From: Oceanobacillus sp. HTM 045
GTDB taxonomy: Bacteria; Pseudomonadota; Alphaproteobacteria; Rhodobacterales; Rhodobacteraceae
Assembly (NCBI GenBank): GCA_009733745.1
Contig: WNWL01000007.1
Coordinates: forward strand, 124,001-188,000
DNA: 64,000 nt
Direction of reading: 5' to 3'
Shown here: in pieces, positions 24,285 through 33,278 of the stretch
How the letters are laid out: every line of letters begins with the position of its first letter
How positions within the stretch are numbered: the first letter of the stretch is position 1
Program-made: the position numbers and the translations under genes
Notes under the pieces: generated by a model
What the model saw: the letters and a program-made list of their open reading frames with translations, nothing else
What the model was told of the DNA's origin: nothing
The model's database searches: none

Positions 24285-25118
24285 GTGGCGGCTTCGCCCG
24301 TGACCGGCTCCCAGCCGCGCTCCCGCCCACGCCCGATACGTCGGACTGCCCTCGCAGGAGTCTTCTTCGGCGCCTGCATCGCCGCCATCCTCGCCATCGG
24401 CGGCGGGGCGAGTGCCGATGCGCCCGTCTGCCCCGAGAACACCGGCGGCGACACCGGCGGCAAGGTGCTGGTCCGGCTCGTCTCCGGCCTCGCCTTCTGG
24501 TTCGACGGCTCGGGCTACATGCTGCGGGGCAGCCCGCTCCCGAGCGATGACCCAAACCTGCCGCCCGAAGGCTGCCCCGGAAACCCGATCATCACCCGGG
24601 GCATCAGCTTTCCCTATCGCTACAACGCCCTGCTCGAAGACCGCCGCGCGCCGAGATTCCCCGAGGGCAGGCCGGATCTCCTTCAAATCTTCGGCCATGA
24701 CGGGCCGGTGAACATTCAGCGCGGCGATCTGAAGCTCTTCGACCACTTCAAGGCGGAGGGTGCGGAGTGCGAAGTCCTGTCGGACGTGCTGGAGGTATGC
24801 CGGATCGTCAGTCGCAGCTTGCCCCGGCGGCGATGGAACGCCTTGTATCGCGCGCTTCCCGGCGCCTACTTCGAACACGAGGGTCTGCCCTTCGCAGGCA
24901 AGTGCATCCGCAGCGGCGGCGGCGATGAGCTGGGCAGTCGGATCTGCGAGTTCGACTACATGCTCATGGACGGGCTGTCCGTCTGTTACCGGATCGACGA
25001 CCGGAAGATCCCCGAGGACCAGTTCATCGCCTTCGACCGCGAGCTGCGCCGCCAGATCCTCGCCGCCCGCGCGCCGGAGCACGATGTGCGGCCCGCAACC
25101 GGCGGGGCCGCGGAATGA
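24285..25118 (+). CDS. secreted protein of unknown function
   Basis: I do not recognise a family. The ~277-aa product has an Arg-rich N-terminus, a hydrophobic signal segment (ALAGVFFGACIAAILAIGG) and a likely cleavage near ASA. The mature part has eight or so cysteines (VCPEN, EGCPGN, AECEV, EVCRI, GKCI, SRICEF, SVCYR), which suggests disulfide-stabilised export. There is no ATG at the right place; the in-frame GTG codons at 24285 and 24300 are candidates and I use the first. The gene overlaps the following CDF transporter gene by 4 bases (ATGA), so the two are probably co-translated. Confidence 0.6.
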   Translation: MAASPVTGSQPRSRPRPIRRTALAGVFFGACIAAILAIGGGASADAPVCPENTGGDTGGKVLVRLVSGLAFWFDGSGYMLRGSPLPSDDPNLPPEGCPGNPIITRGISFPYRYNALLEDRRAPRFPEGRPDLLQIFGHDGPVNIQRGDLKLFDHFKAEGAECEVLSDVLEVCRIVSRSLPRRRWNALYRALPGAYFEHEGLPFAGKCIRSGGGDELGSRICEFDYMLMDGLSVCYRIDDRKIPEDQFIAFDRELRRQILAARAPEHDVRPATGGAAE

Positions 25119-26002
25119 CGTCGCCTGACAGGGGCGCCCGGGCCGCCGACGACCGCGCCGTCGTGCGGGTCGCCTGCGCCTCGGTCGGGGTGGCCTGCCT
25201 GCTGATCGCGCTGAAGGCATGGGCGCTGCACGCCACCGGGGCGCTCTCGGTCGGGGCCTCGCTGGCCGACAGCGCGGTCGACCTCGTGGCCTCGGCCACC
25301 ATCCTGATCGCCGTCATCTACGCGCGGAAGCCCGCCGACGACGACCACCGCTTCGGCCACGGCTCGGCGGAGGACATCGCCGCCATCGCCCAGGCCGCGC
25401 TGGTTCTGGTGGCGGCGGCACTGATCGCGGTCGGCGCCGTGCAACGGCTCGCCGGGGGTGCCGCGATCGAGCGGGAGCTGGCCGGGATCGCGGTGATGGC
25501 GGTCTCGGCGGCGGTGACGCTGGGGCTGATCCTCTGGCAGTCGCGGGTCGCGCGGCAGACCGGCAGCCCGGCGGTGGCGGCGGACCGGCTGCACTACCTC
25601 GCCGACCTCGTGCCCAATCTCGGCGCGCTGGCCGCGCTGGCGGCGGCGCGCTGGTTCTCGGTGCAGTGGCTCGACATCGTGGTGGCGCTTGCGGCGGCGG
25701 CGATCCTCGTCTCGGGCTCGCTGCGGATCTTCGCCCGCGCCTTCGACGCGCTGATGGACCGGGAGGCCGACCCGGCGGTGGAACGGATCGTCCGCGAGGC
25801 GGCGGCGGGCGTCGTCGGGATCGAGGGGGTGCACGACATCCGCTCGCGCAGGACCGGGCGGCGGGTCTTCATCCAGCTCCACGCCGAGATCGCCGGGGGC
25901 CGCACGCTCGCCGAGGCGCACGAGCTGGGCGAGTGCCTGCGCGAGGCGGTAATCGCCGGGATGCCCGGGGCGGAGGTGCTGATCCACAAGGACCCGGTCT
26001 GA
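25115..26002 (+). CDS. cation diffusion facilitator (FieF-like)
   Basis: Proton-coupled divalent metal exporter of the inner membrane. The 295-aa protein has six predicted helices and a C-terminal cytoplasmic domain. The transport site matches FieF: Asp52 and Asp56 in SLADSAVDL, and His160 and Asp164 in ADRLHYLAD. DDDHRFGHG after helix 2 is also conserved. Metal choice among Zn, Fe, Cd or Mn cannot be fixed from sequence, though the DD-HD set suits Zn/Fe. It is preceded by an overlapping secreted-protein gene and ends in a convergent region with repeat A. Confidence 0.9.
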   Translation: MTSPDRGARAADDRAVVRVACASVGVACLLIALKAWALHATGALSVGASLADSAVDLVASATILIAVIYARKPADDDHRFGHGSAEDIAAIAQAALVLVAAALIAVGAVQRLAGGAAIERELAGIAVMAVSAAVTLGLILWQSRVARQTGSPAVAADRLHYLADLVPNLGALAALAAARWFSVQWLDIVVALAAAAILVSGSLRIFARAFDALMDREADPAVERIVREAAAGVVGIEGVHDIRSRRTGRRVFIQLHAEIAGGRTLAEAHELGECLREAVIAGMPGAEVLIHKDPV

Positions 26003-26011
26003 GGGGGAGAA

Positions 26012-26174
26012 GCTGAGCGAGGAGGGACACGTCCGGCCCTGGTCGGGCGTGGTGCTCCGTCAGGACTGCCTGGTTTATCCCTGCACCCCCTCCCGCCCTC
26101 AGATCATGTTGCACCGTTGCAAAACGCCCGGCCCCGGGGAGGGCCGGGCGTGGCCCGGGCTGGTCGCCCGTGCT
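26012..26174 (+). repeat. dispersed repeat A, copy 2
   Basis: Starts 10 bases after the CDF gene and fills most of the gap to the convergent RND permease gene. It aligns along its length with the copies at 32817 and 33056 and with the complement of 17504-17666. It carries the same 10-base GC hairpin. Confidence 0.85.
26121..26150 (-). terminator. repeat-borne terminator for the RND operon
   Basis: On the minus strand the perfect stem CGCCCGGCCC/GGGCCGGGCG (26125-26150) is followed by TTTT, 120 bases beyond the RND permease stop. Confidence 0.8.
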
Positions 26175-26270
26175 GGGGCTGATCGGAACTCGTCGGCCAC
26201 ACGTCGCCACGAAAACCAATCCGCCGCGAGCGCCTCCGCCCGCCACGCGCGAAACCGCAGGCGCGGCGCC

Positions 26271-29200
26271 CTATTCGGCGGCGAGCGCCGGGCGCAGGGG
26301 CACCGGGACGGGCGAGGTCAGCACCAGGACGTCCTCCTCCACCGCCTCCCGGGAGCGGCGGCGGCAGACGAGGCTGTAGACCGGGGGCACGAAGTAAAAG
26401 CTCACCACGGTCGAGAGCAGCACGCCCCCGGCGATGGCCATGGCGAAGGGCGGCCAGAAGCCGCCGCCCTCGAGGATCAGCGGCAGGAACCCGCCGAAGG
26501 TGGTGATGGTGGTCGAGACGATGTGCCGGGCCGAGCCGGTCACGACCCGCTCCATCGCGTCGCGGTCGCCAAACCGCGCCTCCGGGTCCTCCTGCATCGC
26601 CGTCATGATGATGATGGCGGCGTTGATCGAGACGCCGATGGAGCCGATCACGCCGATCAGCGCGGTGATGCCGAACGGGTACTGGAAGATCGCCAGCGCC
26701 AGCAGCGACAGGCCCATCGAGAGCCCCATCACCGTGAACGCCACCGCGGAGAGCCGCCAGGAGTTGAAGGTCAGCACGATGGTGGCGATGGTCGCCGCGA
26801 CCACGAGGCCGAGGGTCGAGATCAGGTTGTTGATCGTCTCGCCGCGCTCCTCGCTGTCGCCGCCCCACTCGATGCGGTAGCCGGGCGGCAGCGCCAGCGG
26901 GGTCTCCTCCAGCTGCGCCTTCACGCCGGCGAGGATCTCCTCCGGCAGCACGCCGCGTTCGAGGAAAGCCTGCACGTTGTTGACCCGCTCGCCGTTGAGC
27001 CGCGCCACCGGGCTGTCGGAGGGGCGCAACTCCAGCCGCCCGAGTGCTGTGACGGGCACGGCGCTGCCATCGGGTGCGGTCAGGGTCAGGCCGCGCAAGC
27101 CCTCGGGCGAGAGCCGCGCGGTCTCCTCCAGCACGACGCGGACGGGGACCTGCTCGGTGCCCTCGAGGATCGAGCCGCCGGTCACGCCGTCGGTCAGCGC
27201 GCTGAGCTGCGCCGCGGCGTCGCCGAGGGTGAGGCCGGCGAGGCGGAGCGCGTCCTCGTCGAAGGCGAAGACGTATTTCGGCGCCCCGCCCATCAGGTCG
27301 GCGCGGGTGTGGAGCACGGCCGGTTCCGCCGCGATCAGGCGGCGGGCCTCGTCGCCCAGCTGGCGCAGCACGGCGAGGTCGGGGCCGACGAGACGCATCT
27401 CCAGCGGCGCGGAGACCGGCGGGCCCTGCACGAGACCGCGCACCAGCACCTGCGCGCCGGGCGCGGCGGCGTCGAGCGCGGCTTGCAGGTGGGGGATCAG
27501 CTGCTCGGTCGCCTCCGCGCCCGCGGTCGTCACCAGCGCCTCGGCGAAGCCGGGGGCGCGCTGCCGGTCGGGCTGCATGTTGTAGTAGAAGCTGGCGGCA
27601 CTCTCGCCGAGGAACCAGTCAACGCGGGCAATATCGGCCTCGCCGGCCAGCACCGCGTCGATGCGCGCCACCGCGTCGCGGGTCCGCGCGATGGAGGCGC
27701 CGTCGCCGAGGTCGATCTGGATGTGAAGCTGGTCGCGGTCCACGCCGGGGAAGAACTGCGCGGTCAGCGTCGGGAAGGCCATGAAGCCCGCCACCGGCAG
27801 CGCCAGCGCGGCGGCGACCGCCACGGCGCGGTTCCGGAGCGAGGCGCGGATCGTCCAGGCGAAAGCCCGGCCCAGCGCGCCGCCGTGGATGCCGGTGCCG
27901 AGCACGCCCCGCGCGCCGATCCCGCCCGGCAGCAGGAAGCCCGCCAGCGCCGGGGTGATGGTGAGCGCGAGGCCGAGCGAAACCACCAGCATCACGATCA
28001 CCGACATGGCGATGGCGCCGACGAAATCGCCTGCCGGGCCGGGCAGCGTCGCCATCGGCACGAAGGCGAGCACCGTGGTCACGGTGGAGGCCAGCAGCGG
28101 GATCGCCAGCCGCCGCACCGCGTCGCCCACCGCGGGGGCGACAGAAAGGCCGGCGAGGAGGCGCTTCCTGATCTCGTCGGTCATCACGATGGCGGCGTCG
28201 ACGAGGAGGCCGAGCGCGACGATCAGGCCCGTCACCGACATCTGGTGGATCGGGATGCCGAGCTTCTGCAGGATCGCCAGCGACAGGAGGCTGGTCATCG
28301 GCAGCACCAGCGCCACCACCAGCGCCGCGCGCCAGCCGAGCGTCAGGAACAGCACCGCGACGACGAGGCCGATGCCCATGGCGATGTTCTCGCCCAGCCC
28401 CGAGAGGCGGTCGGCGGTATAGGCGCTCTGGTCGAACACCCATTCCAGCGTCAGTCCGCCGGGCAGGCTCTCGGCGAACCCGTCCACCGCGGCGCGGACC
28501 TGCGCCATCCAGGCATCGACCTGCAGGTCGGGCTGCATCCGCGCGGCGATGACGACGGCGGGGGAACCGTCGTGCATCGCCAGCGCGGATGGCGGGTCGG
28601 CGACGGCGCGGGAGACCGTCGCGATGTCGCCGACCCGCACCGCGCGCCCGTCGGCGGCGCGCAGCGGTACCTCGCGGATGCGTTCCAGCGTCTCGAACTC
28701 GCCCGCGACCTCGATCAGGAAGTCGGAAGCCCCGCCCGCGGCGCGGCCGGAATTGACCTTGGCGTCGGCCGCTTCCAGCGCGGCGGCGACCTCGCCCGCG
28801 GTGATGCCGAGATCGGCGGTGCGGGCCCGGTCGAGGGTGACGCGCACCTCCTCCTCCGGCTCGCCGTAGAGATTGACGAGCCTGGTGCCGGAGAGGCCGC
28901 GCAGCCGGTCCTGCAGCATCTCGGCATGGCGCGCGATCACCGCCAGCGGCACGTCGCGGCCCTCGGTCGCGGTCAGCGAGAGAATGGCGGTATAGGCATA
29001 GCCCTTGTCGGTATCGAGTTCCGGCTCCGGCACCCCGGCGGGGAAGGTCACCGCCGCGTCGGCCAGCGCGTCGCGGATCTCGGACCAGGCCTGCTCCAGC
29101 TCGGCATCGGTGAGCGTGTCGGCGAGATCGACCCGGATGATCGAGATGCCGGTGGTCGAGGTGCTCTCCACCTGCTTGATCTCGGCGATCTCGGCCAGTT

Positions 29201-29405
29201 CGTCCTCGATCTTCTCGGTGACCAGCGCCTCGACCCGTTCCGGTGCGGCGCCGGGGAAAGGCGTTGTGATCGTGCCGAACTGGTTGGCGATGGTCGGGTC
29301 CTCCTGCCGGCCGATCGTGGCCAGCGCGGAGGCGCCGAGGGCGAGGATGACGAGGATGGCGAGGGCGAAATAGCGCTTCTCGCGCAGGAAGACCGTGCCC
29401 ATCAC
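26271..29405 (-). CDS. RND efflux transporter permease (HAE1/AcrB-like)
   Basis: Proton-driven inner-membrane exporter of 1044 aa with the usual two-fold layout: helix 1 at about 10-30, porter domain, helices 2-6, helix 7, second porter domain, helices 8-12. Family marks include GRQEDPTI after helix 1, FPGAAPERVEALVTEKIE, and TGLIVALGLLVDAAIVMTDE in helix 4, where the acidic pair takes part in proton transfer. The next gene, overlapping by 4 bases, is the periplasmic adaptor. No outer-membrane channel gene is present. Substrates are unknown; the sequence resembles broad-range pumps rather than metal pumps. Confidence 0.92.
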   Translation of the reverse strand: MMGTVFLREKRYFALAILVILALGASALATIGRQEDPTIANQFGTITTPFPGAAPERVEALVTEKIEDELAEIAEIKQVESTSTTGISIIRVDLADTLTDAELEQAWSEIRDALADAAVTFPAGVPEPELDTDKGYAYTAILSLTATEGRDVPLAVIARHAEMLQDRLRGLSGTRLVNLYGEPEEEVRVTLDRARTADLGITAGEVAAALEAADAKVNSGRAAGGASDFLIEVAGEFETLERIREVPLRAADGRAVRVGDIATVSRAVADPPSALAMHDGSPAVVIAARMQPDLQVDAWMAQVRAAVDGFAESLPGGLTLEWVFDQSAYTADRLSGLGENIAMGIGLVVAVLFLTLGWRAALVVALVLPMTSLLSLAILQKLGIPIHQMSVTGLIVALGLLVDAAIVMTDEIRKRLLAGLSVAPAVGDAVRRLAIPLLASTVTTVLAFVPMATLPGPAGDFVGAIAMSVIVMLVVSLGLALTITPALAGFLLPGGIGARGVLGTGIHGGALGRAFAWTIRASLRNRAVAVAAALALPVAGFMAFPTLTAQFFPGVDRDQLHIQIDLGDGASIARTRDAVARIDAVLAGEADIARVDWFLGESAASFYYNMQPDRQRAPGFAEALVTTAGAEATEQLIPHLQAALDAAAPGAQVLVRGLVQGPPVSAPLEMRLVGPDLAVLRQLGDEARRLIAAEPAVLHTRADLMGGAPKYVFAFDEDALRLAGLTLGDAAAQLSALTDGVTGGSILEGTEQVPVRVVLEETARLSPEGLRGLTLTAPDGSAVPVTALGRLELRPSDSPVARLNGERVNNVQAFLERGVLPEEILAGVKAQLEETPLALPPGYRIEWGGDSEERGETINNLISTLGLVVAATIATIVLTFNSWRLSAVAFTVMGLSMGLSLLALAIFQYPFGITALIGVIGSIGVSINAAIIIMTAMQEDPEARFGDRDAMERVVTGSARHIVSTTITTFGGFLPLILEGGGFWPPFAMAIAGGVLLSTVVSFYFVPPVYSLVCRRRSREAVEEDVLVLTSPVPVPLRPALAAE

Positions 29406-30592
29406 TTGGCCTCCGCCAGCGTCGCCGCGTCAGCCGCGACGGGTTTCACCGGCTGGCCCGGGCTGACCCGGTTGACGCCCGCGGCGATCACCTGCGCGCC
29501 GTCGGCCAGCGTGCCCGCGACGTAGGCGCGGTCGCCGGAAAGCGCGACGATCTGGACGGACTCGGTGACGACCCTGCCCTCCTCGGCCACCAGCACGGTC
29601 CAGAGGCCCTTGGCCCCTTCGCGGAGCGCGGCGACCGGCAGCCAGCCGCCCGCGCCCGGGGTCTCCAGCGCGGCATCCAGCTCCACCGTCGCGCCGTCGA
29701 TCGCGGCGAGCCCGGCGGGCAGGTCGAAGATCAGGTCGACCGAGCGGGTGGCCGGGTCGAGATCGGGGATCGCGGCGCGGAGCCTCGCCTCCACCATCGC
29801 GCCGCCGGTCTTCACCGGGTAGGTCTCGCCCGGCACGAAGCGACCGGCGATGTCGGGCGCGACCGAGACCCGCGCCTGCGGCGCCCCGGCCTCGCGCAGC
29901 GTGACGACCGGCACTCCGGGCGACATCACCCCGCCCTCGTCGGCGCGGCGCGCGGTGACGACGGCGTCGAATGGCGCCACGACGCTGGTGCGGGCGATGC
30001 GGATTTCCAGCGCGTCGATCTCGGCGGTGAGCGCCTTGACCCGCGCTTCCAGCGACCGCGCCGCGAAGCGTGCGTCGTCGTAGCGGGAGGCGGAGATGTG
30101 GCCCTGGTCGAGCAGGCGCTTCTCGCGCAGCTCGGTGATGCGGGCGAGTTCCAGCTCGGCCTCGGCCTGCTGGCGCGAGGCTACGGCGGCATCGCGCTGG
30201 GCGACCAGGAGCGCGGCGTCGAGCCGGGCAATCGTATCGCCCGCCTTCACGAGGTCGCCCTCCTCGACGTGGATCGCGGCGAGGCGACCCTGCTCCTCGA
30301 AGGAAAGCTCGGTGCTGCGCCGCGCCTCGACCCGGCCGAGATAGGAGACCGTCTCGGCGTAGCTGTCCTGCCGCACCCAAGTCACCACCGGCACCTCCAG
30401 CGGCGGCATGGGCTCCGGCGCGGGGCTGGCATCGGCGCGGTCCTCGAGGAAGCCGACGCCCGCGACCGTGGCGAAGCCGATGCCGCCGATCACGGCGAGG
30501 CTGACGGCGATGCTGACGGCACCTGCGAGCAGGCGGGCGGAGAGCGGCTTGCGGCGGCGTCTGCCGGGCGCGGGAGAAGCGGTCGGGGTCAT
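29402..30592 (-). CDS. RND periplasmic adaptor subunit (HlyD/MFP family)
   Basis: Adaptor bridging the RND permease to an outer-membrane channel. The 396-aa protein has an N-terminal membrane segment (LLAGAVSIAVSLAVIGGIGF), a lipoyl half-motif (GRLAAIHVEEGDLVKAGDTIARLD), an alpha-helical hairpin (about 115-180), the second lipoyl half (TSVVAPFDAVVTARRADEG) and a C-terminal beta domain. The ATG at 30592 has GGAGG upstream; the earlier start at 30649 adds only an Arg/Pro stretch. It is first in a two-gene operon. The 359 bases upstream hold a dyad that may be the regulator site. Confidence 0.9.
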   Translation of the reverse strand: MTPTASPAPGRRRRKPLSARLLAGAVSIAVSLAVIGGIGFATVAGVGFLEDRADASPAPEPMPPLEVPVVTWVRQDSYAETVSYLGRVEARRSTELSFEEQGRLAAIHVEEGDLVKAGDTIARLDAALLVAQRDAAVASRQQAEAELELARITELREKRLLDQGHISASRYDDARFAARSLEARVKALTAEIDALEIRIARTSVVAPFDAVVTARRADEGGVMSPGVPVVTLREAGAPQARVSVAPDIAGRFVPGETYPVKTGGAMVEARLRAAIPDLDPATRSVDLIFDLPAGLAAIDGATVELDAALETPGAGGWLPVAALREGAKGLWTVLVAEEGRVVTESVQIVALSGDRAYVAGTLADGAQVIAAGVNRVSPGQPVKPVAADAATLAEAK

Positions 30593-30701
30593 CGTCGGCC
30601 TCCGGTCAGGTCCGCATCCCGGCCGGTCCGGCAGGTCGCGGGTCGACAAACGAGTCGTCTGAAGGTTCTTCGCTACTCAAGAGTCGTCGCCACTCAATGT
30701 G

Positions 30702-30729
30702 ACGGTGCGTAACTTATGTGAGGCACCGT
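30702..30729. promoter_or_regulatory. dyad, possible operator of the RND pump
   Basis: ACGGTGC at 30702-30708 and GCACCGT at 30723-30729 with 14 bases between, about 110 bases upstream of the adaptor start, in a locally AT-rich stretch. Size and symmetry suit a TetR- or MarR-type dimer. No regulator gene is adjacent. Confidence 0.4.
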
Positions 30730-30840
30730 AACATTCAAGAGGAATCTGACCGAATTTTCGACTCTGCCCCGCCCTGCGACGCGGTAACGCGGCAGGGTGG
30801 CACTCGGAGGGGATGGTGGTGCGAGAGCCGGAGAACGCAA

Positions 30841-30875
30841 GACGCCCGCAGCGCCGGGCAGGCGCTGCGGGCGTC
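30841..30875 (-). terminator. 15-base perfect hairpin after the DUF2541-like gene
   Basis: GACGCCCGCAGCGCC (30841-30855) pairs perfectly with 30861-30875 across a 5-base loop, followed on the minus strand by TTGCGTTCTC. It lies 76 bases beyond the stop. The U-tract is poor, so efficiency is uncertain. Confidence 0.65.
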
Positions 30876-30951
30876 CGGACCTCCGGGAGATCAGCCCCGA
30901 AGGCCCGTCCGGCCGTGCTGGAAGAGGGCTCGGGCCGGTCCGGTGGCGGGC

Positions 30952-31344
30952 TCAGCGGCCGAAGGCGGTGACCTTGGCGCGCGGCCCGGTGTTCGGCAGC
31001 GTGTCATATTTCATCACGATGCGGCGGATGTTGCGGTCGCCCCCGCGCAGGTCGATCCAGCGGGTGCAGTCGCCCTTGGGGATCACGACGCGCAGCTTCA
31101 GGTCGTCTCGCGCGCCGTTGCCGTAGACCACATCGAGGTCGCGGAAATGCACGGCCCGGTCGGACACGCAGAGCTTGATGGCGGTGAACCGCTTCGGTCC
31201 CGGCACCTCGATCACGTCGGTCTCGGACCCGTAGGCGACGACGCGCGTGCCGAGATAATCCTCCGCCGCGGCGGAGGCTGCGGTTCCCGCGGCGGTCATG
31301 GCGACGGCGGCGGCGGCAATGCTTTTGGCGAGAATGGCTTTCAT
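30952..31344 (-). CDS. exported YaaI/DUF2541-like protein
   Basis: Small exported protein of 130 aa with a signal peptide (MKAILAKSIAAAAVAMTAAG, cleavage near ASA). The mature domain has one pair of cysteines (IKLCVSD and KGDCTRW) and the strands IEVPGPKRFTAIK, LRVVIPKGD and RRIVMKYD. That pattern resembles the YaaI/DUF2541 family, whose function is unknown. I start at the ATG at 31344; a start six codons earlier would add MQELQD. A strong hairpin follows the gene. Confidence 0.68.
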   Translation of the reverse strand: MKAILAKSIAAAAVAMTAAGTAASAAAEDYLGTRVVAYGSETDVIEVPGPKRFTAIKLCVSDRAVHFRDLDVVYGNGARDDLKLRVVIPKGDCTRWIDLRGGDRNIRRIVMKYDTLPNTGPRAKVTAFGR

Positions 31345-31529
31345 GTCCTGTAACTCCTGCAACCTGTCAGACGGCCCTGTCGCGGGCCCGATACTCCCTT
31401 CTACGCAGCGCAGCAGGGTTCCATCCCCGCCGCCGTGAAATTTTTTTCGCGGTGCACCCGGTTTGGCAAGCGCCCTTCTGCCCCCATCTCGGGGAGGCGG
31501 CCCCCCGAGGCAGTAGCGAAAGGCGACGC

Positions 31530-32813
31530 ATGACCGGGACCCGGATCCTCCTGATGGCCTATGGCACCCGCGGCGACGTGGAGCCGTTTCTCGCGCTGGG
31601 GCTGGCGCTCAAGGCGCGCGGCGCGGAAGTGTCGCTGGCGACCTCGCCACGCTTCCGCGCCCGCGTCGAGGCGCTGGGCTTCGCCGCGCACGACCTGAGC
31701 GACGCGCCGCTGGCGCTGATGGACACGCCCGAGGGCAAGGCGCTGGTCGAGGGCACGCGCGGCGCCTTCACCGCGCTCCGGGCCGGGATGCGGATGCAGC
31801 GCGAAGCGACGCGGCTGAACGCCGGGCTGATGCGCGACACGGTGGCCGCCGCGCGGGCGGCCGGGCCGAACCTCGTCGTCTACCACCCCAAGCTTCTCGC
31901 CGCGCCGCATGTGGCCGAGGCGATGGGCGTGCCGGCGGCGATGGGCGCGCTGCAGCCGATGTTCGTGCCGACGGCGGCCTTCCCCGCGCCGGGGATGCCG
32001 CGGCTCGGTCTGCCGGGCTACAACCGGCTGACCTACGCGATGATCCGCCTGAGCTACGGGCTCTACCGCAAGCAGGTGAACCGGCTGCGGGAGGAAGAGC
32101 TTGGGCTCGCGCCGGTCCGCACCCGCGCGGCGATCCTGCGCCCGCACGGGGTGGAGCCGGTGCTGCACGCGATCAGCCCGGCGGTGCTGCCGCGGCCCGC
32201 CGACTGGCCCGGCTGGGCGCGCATGACCGGCTTCTGGCAGATGCCGGGGGCGGAGAGGTTCGCGCCGCCCGCCGATCTCGCCGCCTTCGTGGAGGCCGGG
32301 CCGCCGCCGGTCTATGTCGGCTTCGGCAGCATGCCGGCGACCGAACCGGGCAGGCTGGGCCGGGTGATCGCCGGAGCGCTGGAGCGCGCCGGGGTGCGCG
32401 CCGGGATACGCGCGGTGGTCTTCTCCGGGCCGGAAGACCTGGGCATCGCGAGGTCCGAAAAAGTCTTCCTCACCGGGCCGGTGCCGCATTCCTGGCTGTT
32501 CCCGCGCACGGGCGCCGTGGTGCATCACGGCGGCGCGGGCACCACCGCGGCAGCGTTCCGGGCCGGGGTGCCGCAGGTGGTCTGCCCGGTGATGGGCGAC
32601 CAGCCCTTCTGGGCGCGCTGCGCGGTGGAGGCGGGCACGGGCACTGCGCCGCTGCCCCGGCGCAGGCTCGATGCGGAGCGGCTGGCCCGCTCGATCCAAG
32701 AGGCGCTGCACGATCCGGGACACCGCAAGGCGGCCGCCTCCGTGGCGGCACGCATGGCGGACGAGGACGGTGCCGGGCTGGCGGCGGAGGAGTTGCTTGC
32801 GCTGGTGACCTGA
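31530..32813 (+). CDS. GT1-family glycosyltransferase
   Basis: UDP-sugar-dependent glycosyltransferase of the GT-B fold, 427 aa. The N-terminal domain opens TRILLMAYGTRGDVEPFLALG, a signature of sterol/lipid glucosyltransferases and macrolide-type enzymes. The C-terminal donor site is clear (VVHHGGAGTTAAAFRAGVPQ, then PVMGDQPFWA), matching the GT1 PSPG-like box. The acceptor is unknown; a lipid is plausible. The ATG at 31530 follows AAAGGCGACGC, and the open frame upstream to 31452 is not conserved-looking. It is a single gene, convergent with the decarboxylase gene across two repeat A copies. Confidence 0.85.
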   Translation: MTGTRILLMAYGTRGDVEPFLALGLALKARGAEVSLATSPRFRARVEALGFAAHDLSDAPLALMDTPEGKALVEGTRGAFTALRAGMRMQREATRLNAGLMRDTVAAARAAGPNLVVYHPKLLAAPHVAEAMGVPAAMGALQPMFVPTAAFPAPGMPRLGLPGYNRLTYAMIRLSYGLYRKQVNRLREEELGLAPVRTRAAILRPHGVEPVLHAISPAVLPRPADWPGWARMTGFWQMPGAERFAPPADLAAFVEAGPPPVYVGFGSMPATEPGRLGRVIAGALERAGVRAGIRAVVFSGPEDLGIARSEKVFLTGPVPHSWLFPRTGAVVHHGGAGTTAAAFRAGVPQVVCPVMGDQPFWARCAVEAGTGTAPLPRRRLDAERLARSIQEALHDPGHRKAAASVAARMADEDGAGLAAEELLALVT

Positions 32814-32816
32814 GAG

Positions 32817-32979
32817 GTCAGTGCGGAGGGCCACGTCCGGCCCTGGACGGGCGTAGTGCTCCTGCGGGATTGCTTGCTTTATCCCCGCACCCCCTCCCTC
32901 CTTCCGATCTCCTTGCAGCGTCAGAGAACGCCCGACCCCGAGGAGGGCCGGACGTGGCCCGGGCTGGTCGCCCGGGCTG
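32817..32979 (+). repeat. dispersed repeat A, copy 3
   Basis: About 163 bases starting 3 bases after the glycosyltransferase stop. The stem CGCCCGACCC/GGGCCGGACG has lost perfect pairing, so it may be a decayed terminator. Confidence 0.85.
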
Positions 32980-33055
32980 AGGCCGGTGCTCCGCACCACC
33001 TGGTGCATCTGCCCCTTGGCGAACACAGCTAGCCTTCTCTCCCCCGAAGCTAGGC

Positions 33056-33212
33056 ACTGAGGGCCACGCTCGGCCCTGGACGGGCGTGGTGCTGCGTAGG
33101 GATTGCTTGCTTTATCCTCGCAACCCCTCCCGCCCTCAGATCCCCTTGCAGCGGCAGAGAACGCCCGGCCCCGGGGAGGGCCGGGCGTGGCCCGGGCTGG
33201 TCGCCCGGGCTG
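33056..33212 (+). repeat. dispersed repeat A, copy 4
   Basis: Direct-repeat neighbour of copy 3, ending 66 bases before the convergent decarboxylase gene's stop. The GC stem is perfect here. Confidence 0.85.
33158..33187 (-). terminator. repeat-borne terminator for the ThDP decarboxylase gene
   Basis: CGCCCGGCCC (33162-33171) and GGGCCGGGCG (33178-33187) pair perfectly; on the minus strand TTCTC follows. It lies ~92 bases past the stop. Confidence 0.65.
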
Positions 33213-33278
33213 AGGCCGATGCTGCGAAAGAATTTGACCCGATCTCAACAGGCAAGCGCGGCACCCGCCGGTCCCGCC

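Larger units (their letters stand above)
30593..30951. other. 359-base region upstream of the RND operon
   Basis: Holds the RND promoter and the end of the neighbouring small exported-protein gene. Notable are GAGTCGTC direct repeats at 30652-30659 and 30681-30688, a dyad at 30702-30729, AT-rich stretches around 30710-30760, and a strong hairpin at 30841-30875. No gene was found. Confidence 0.6.
32814..33278. other. 465-base convergent region with two tandem repeat A copies
   Basis: Nearly filled by repeat A copies at 32817-32979 and 33056-33212, both in plus orientation, separated by a 76-base spacer. No gene is present. Confidence 0.75.

Noticed and set aside
31401-33248. 615-codon minus-strand frame across the glycosyltransferase gene and repeat A
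   Set aside because: It runs through repeat A and opposite a clear GT1 gene; no motif is recognisable.
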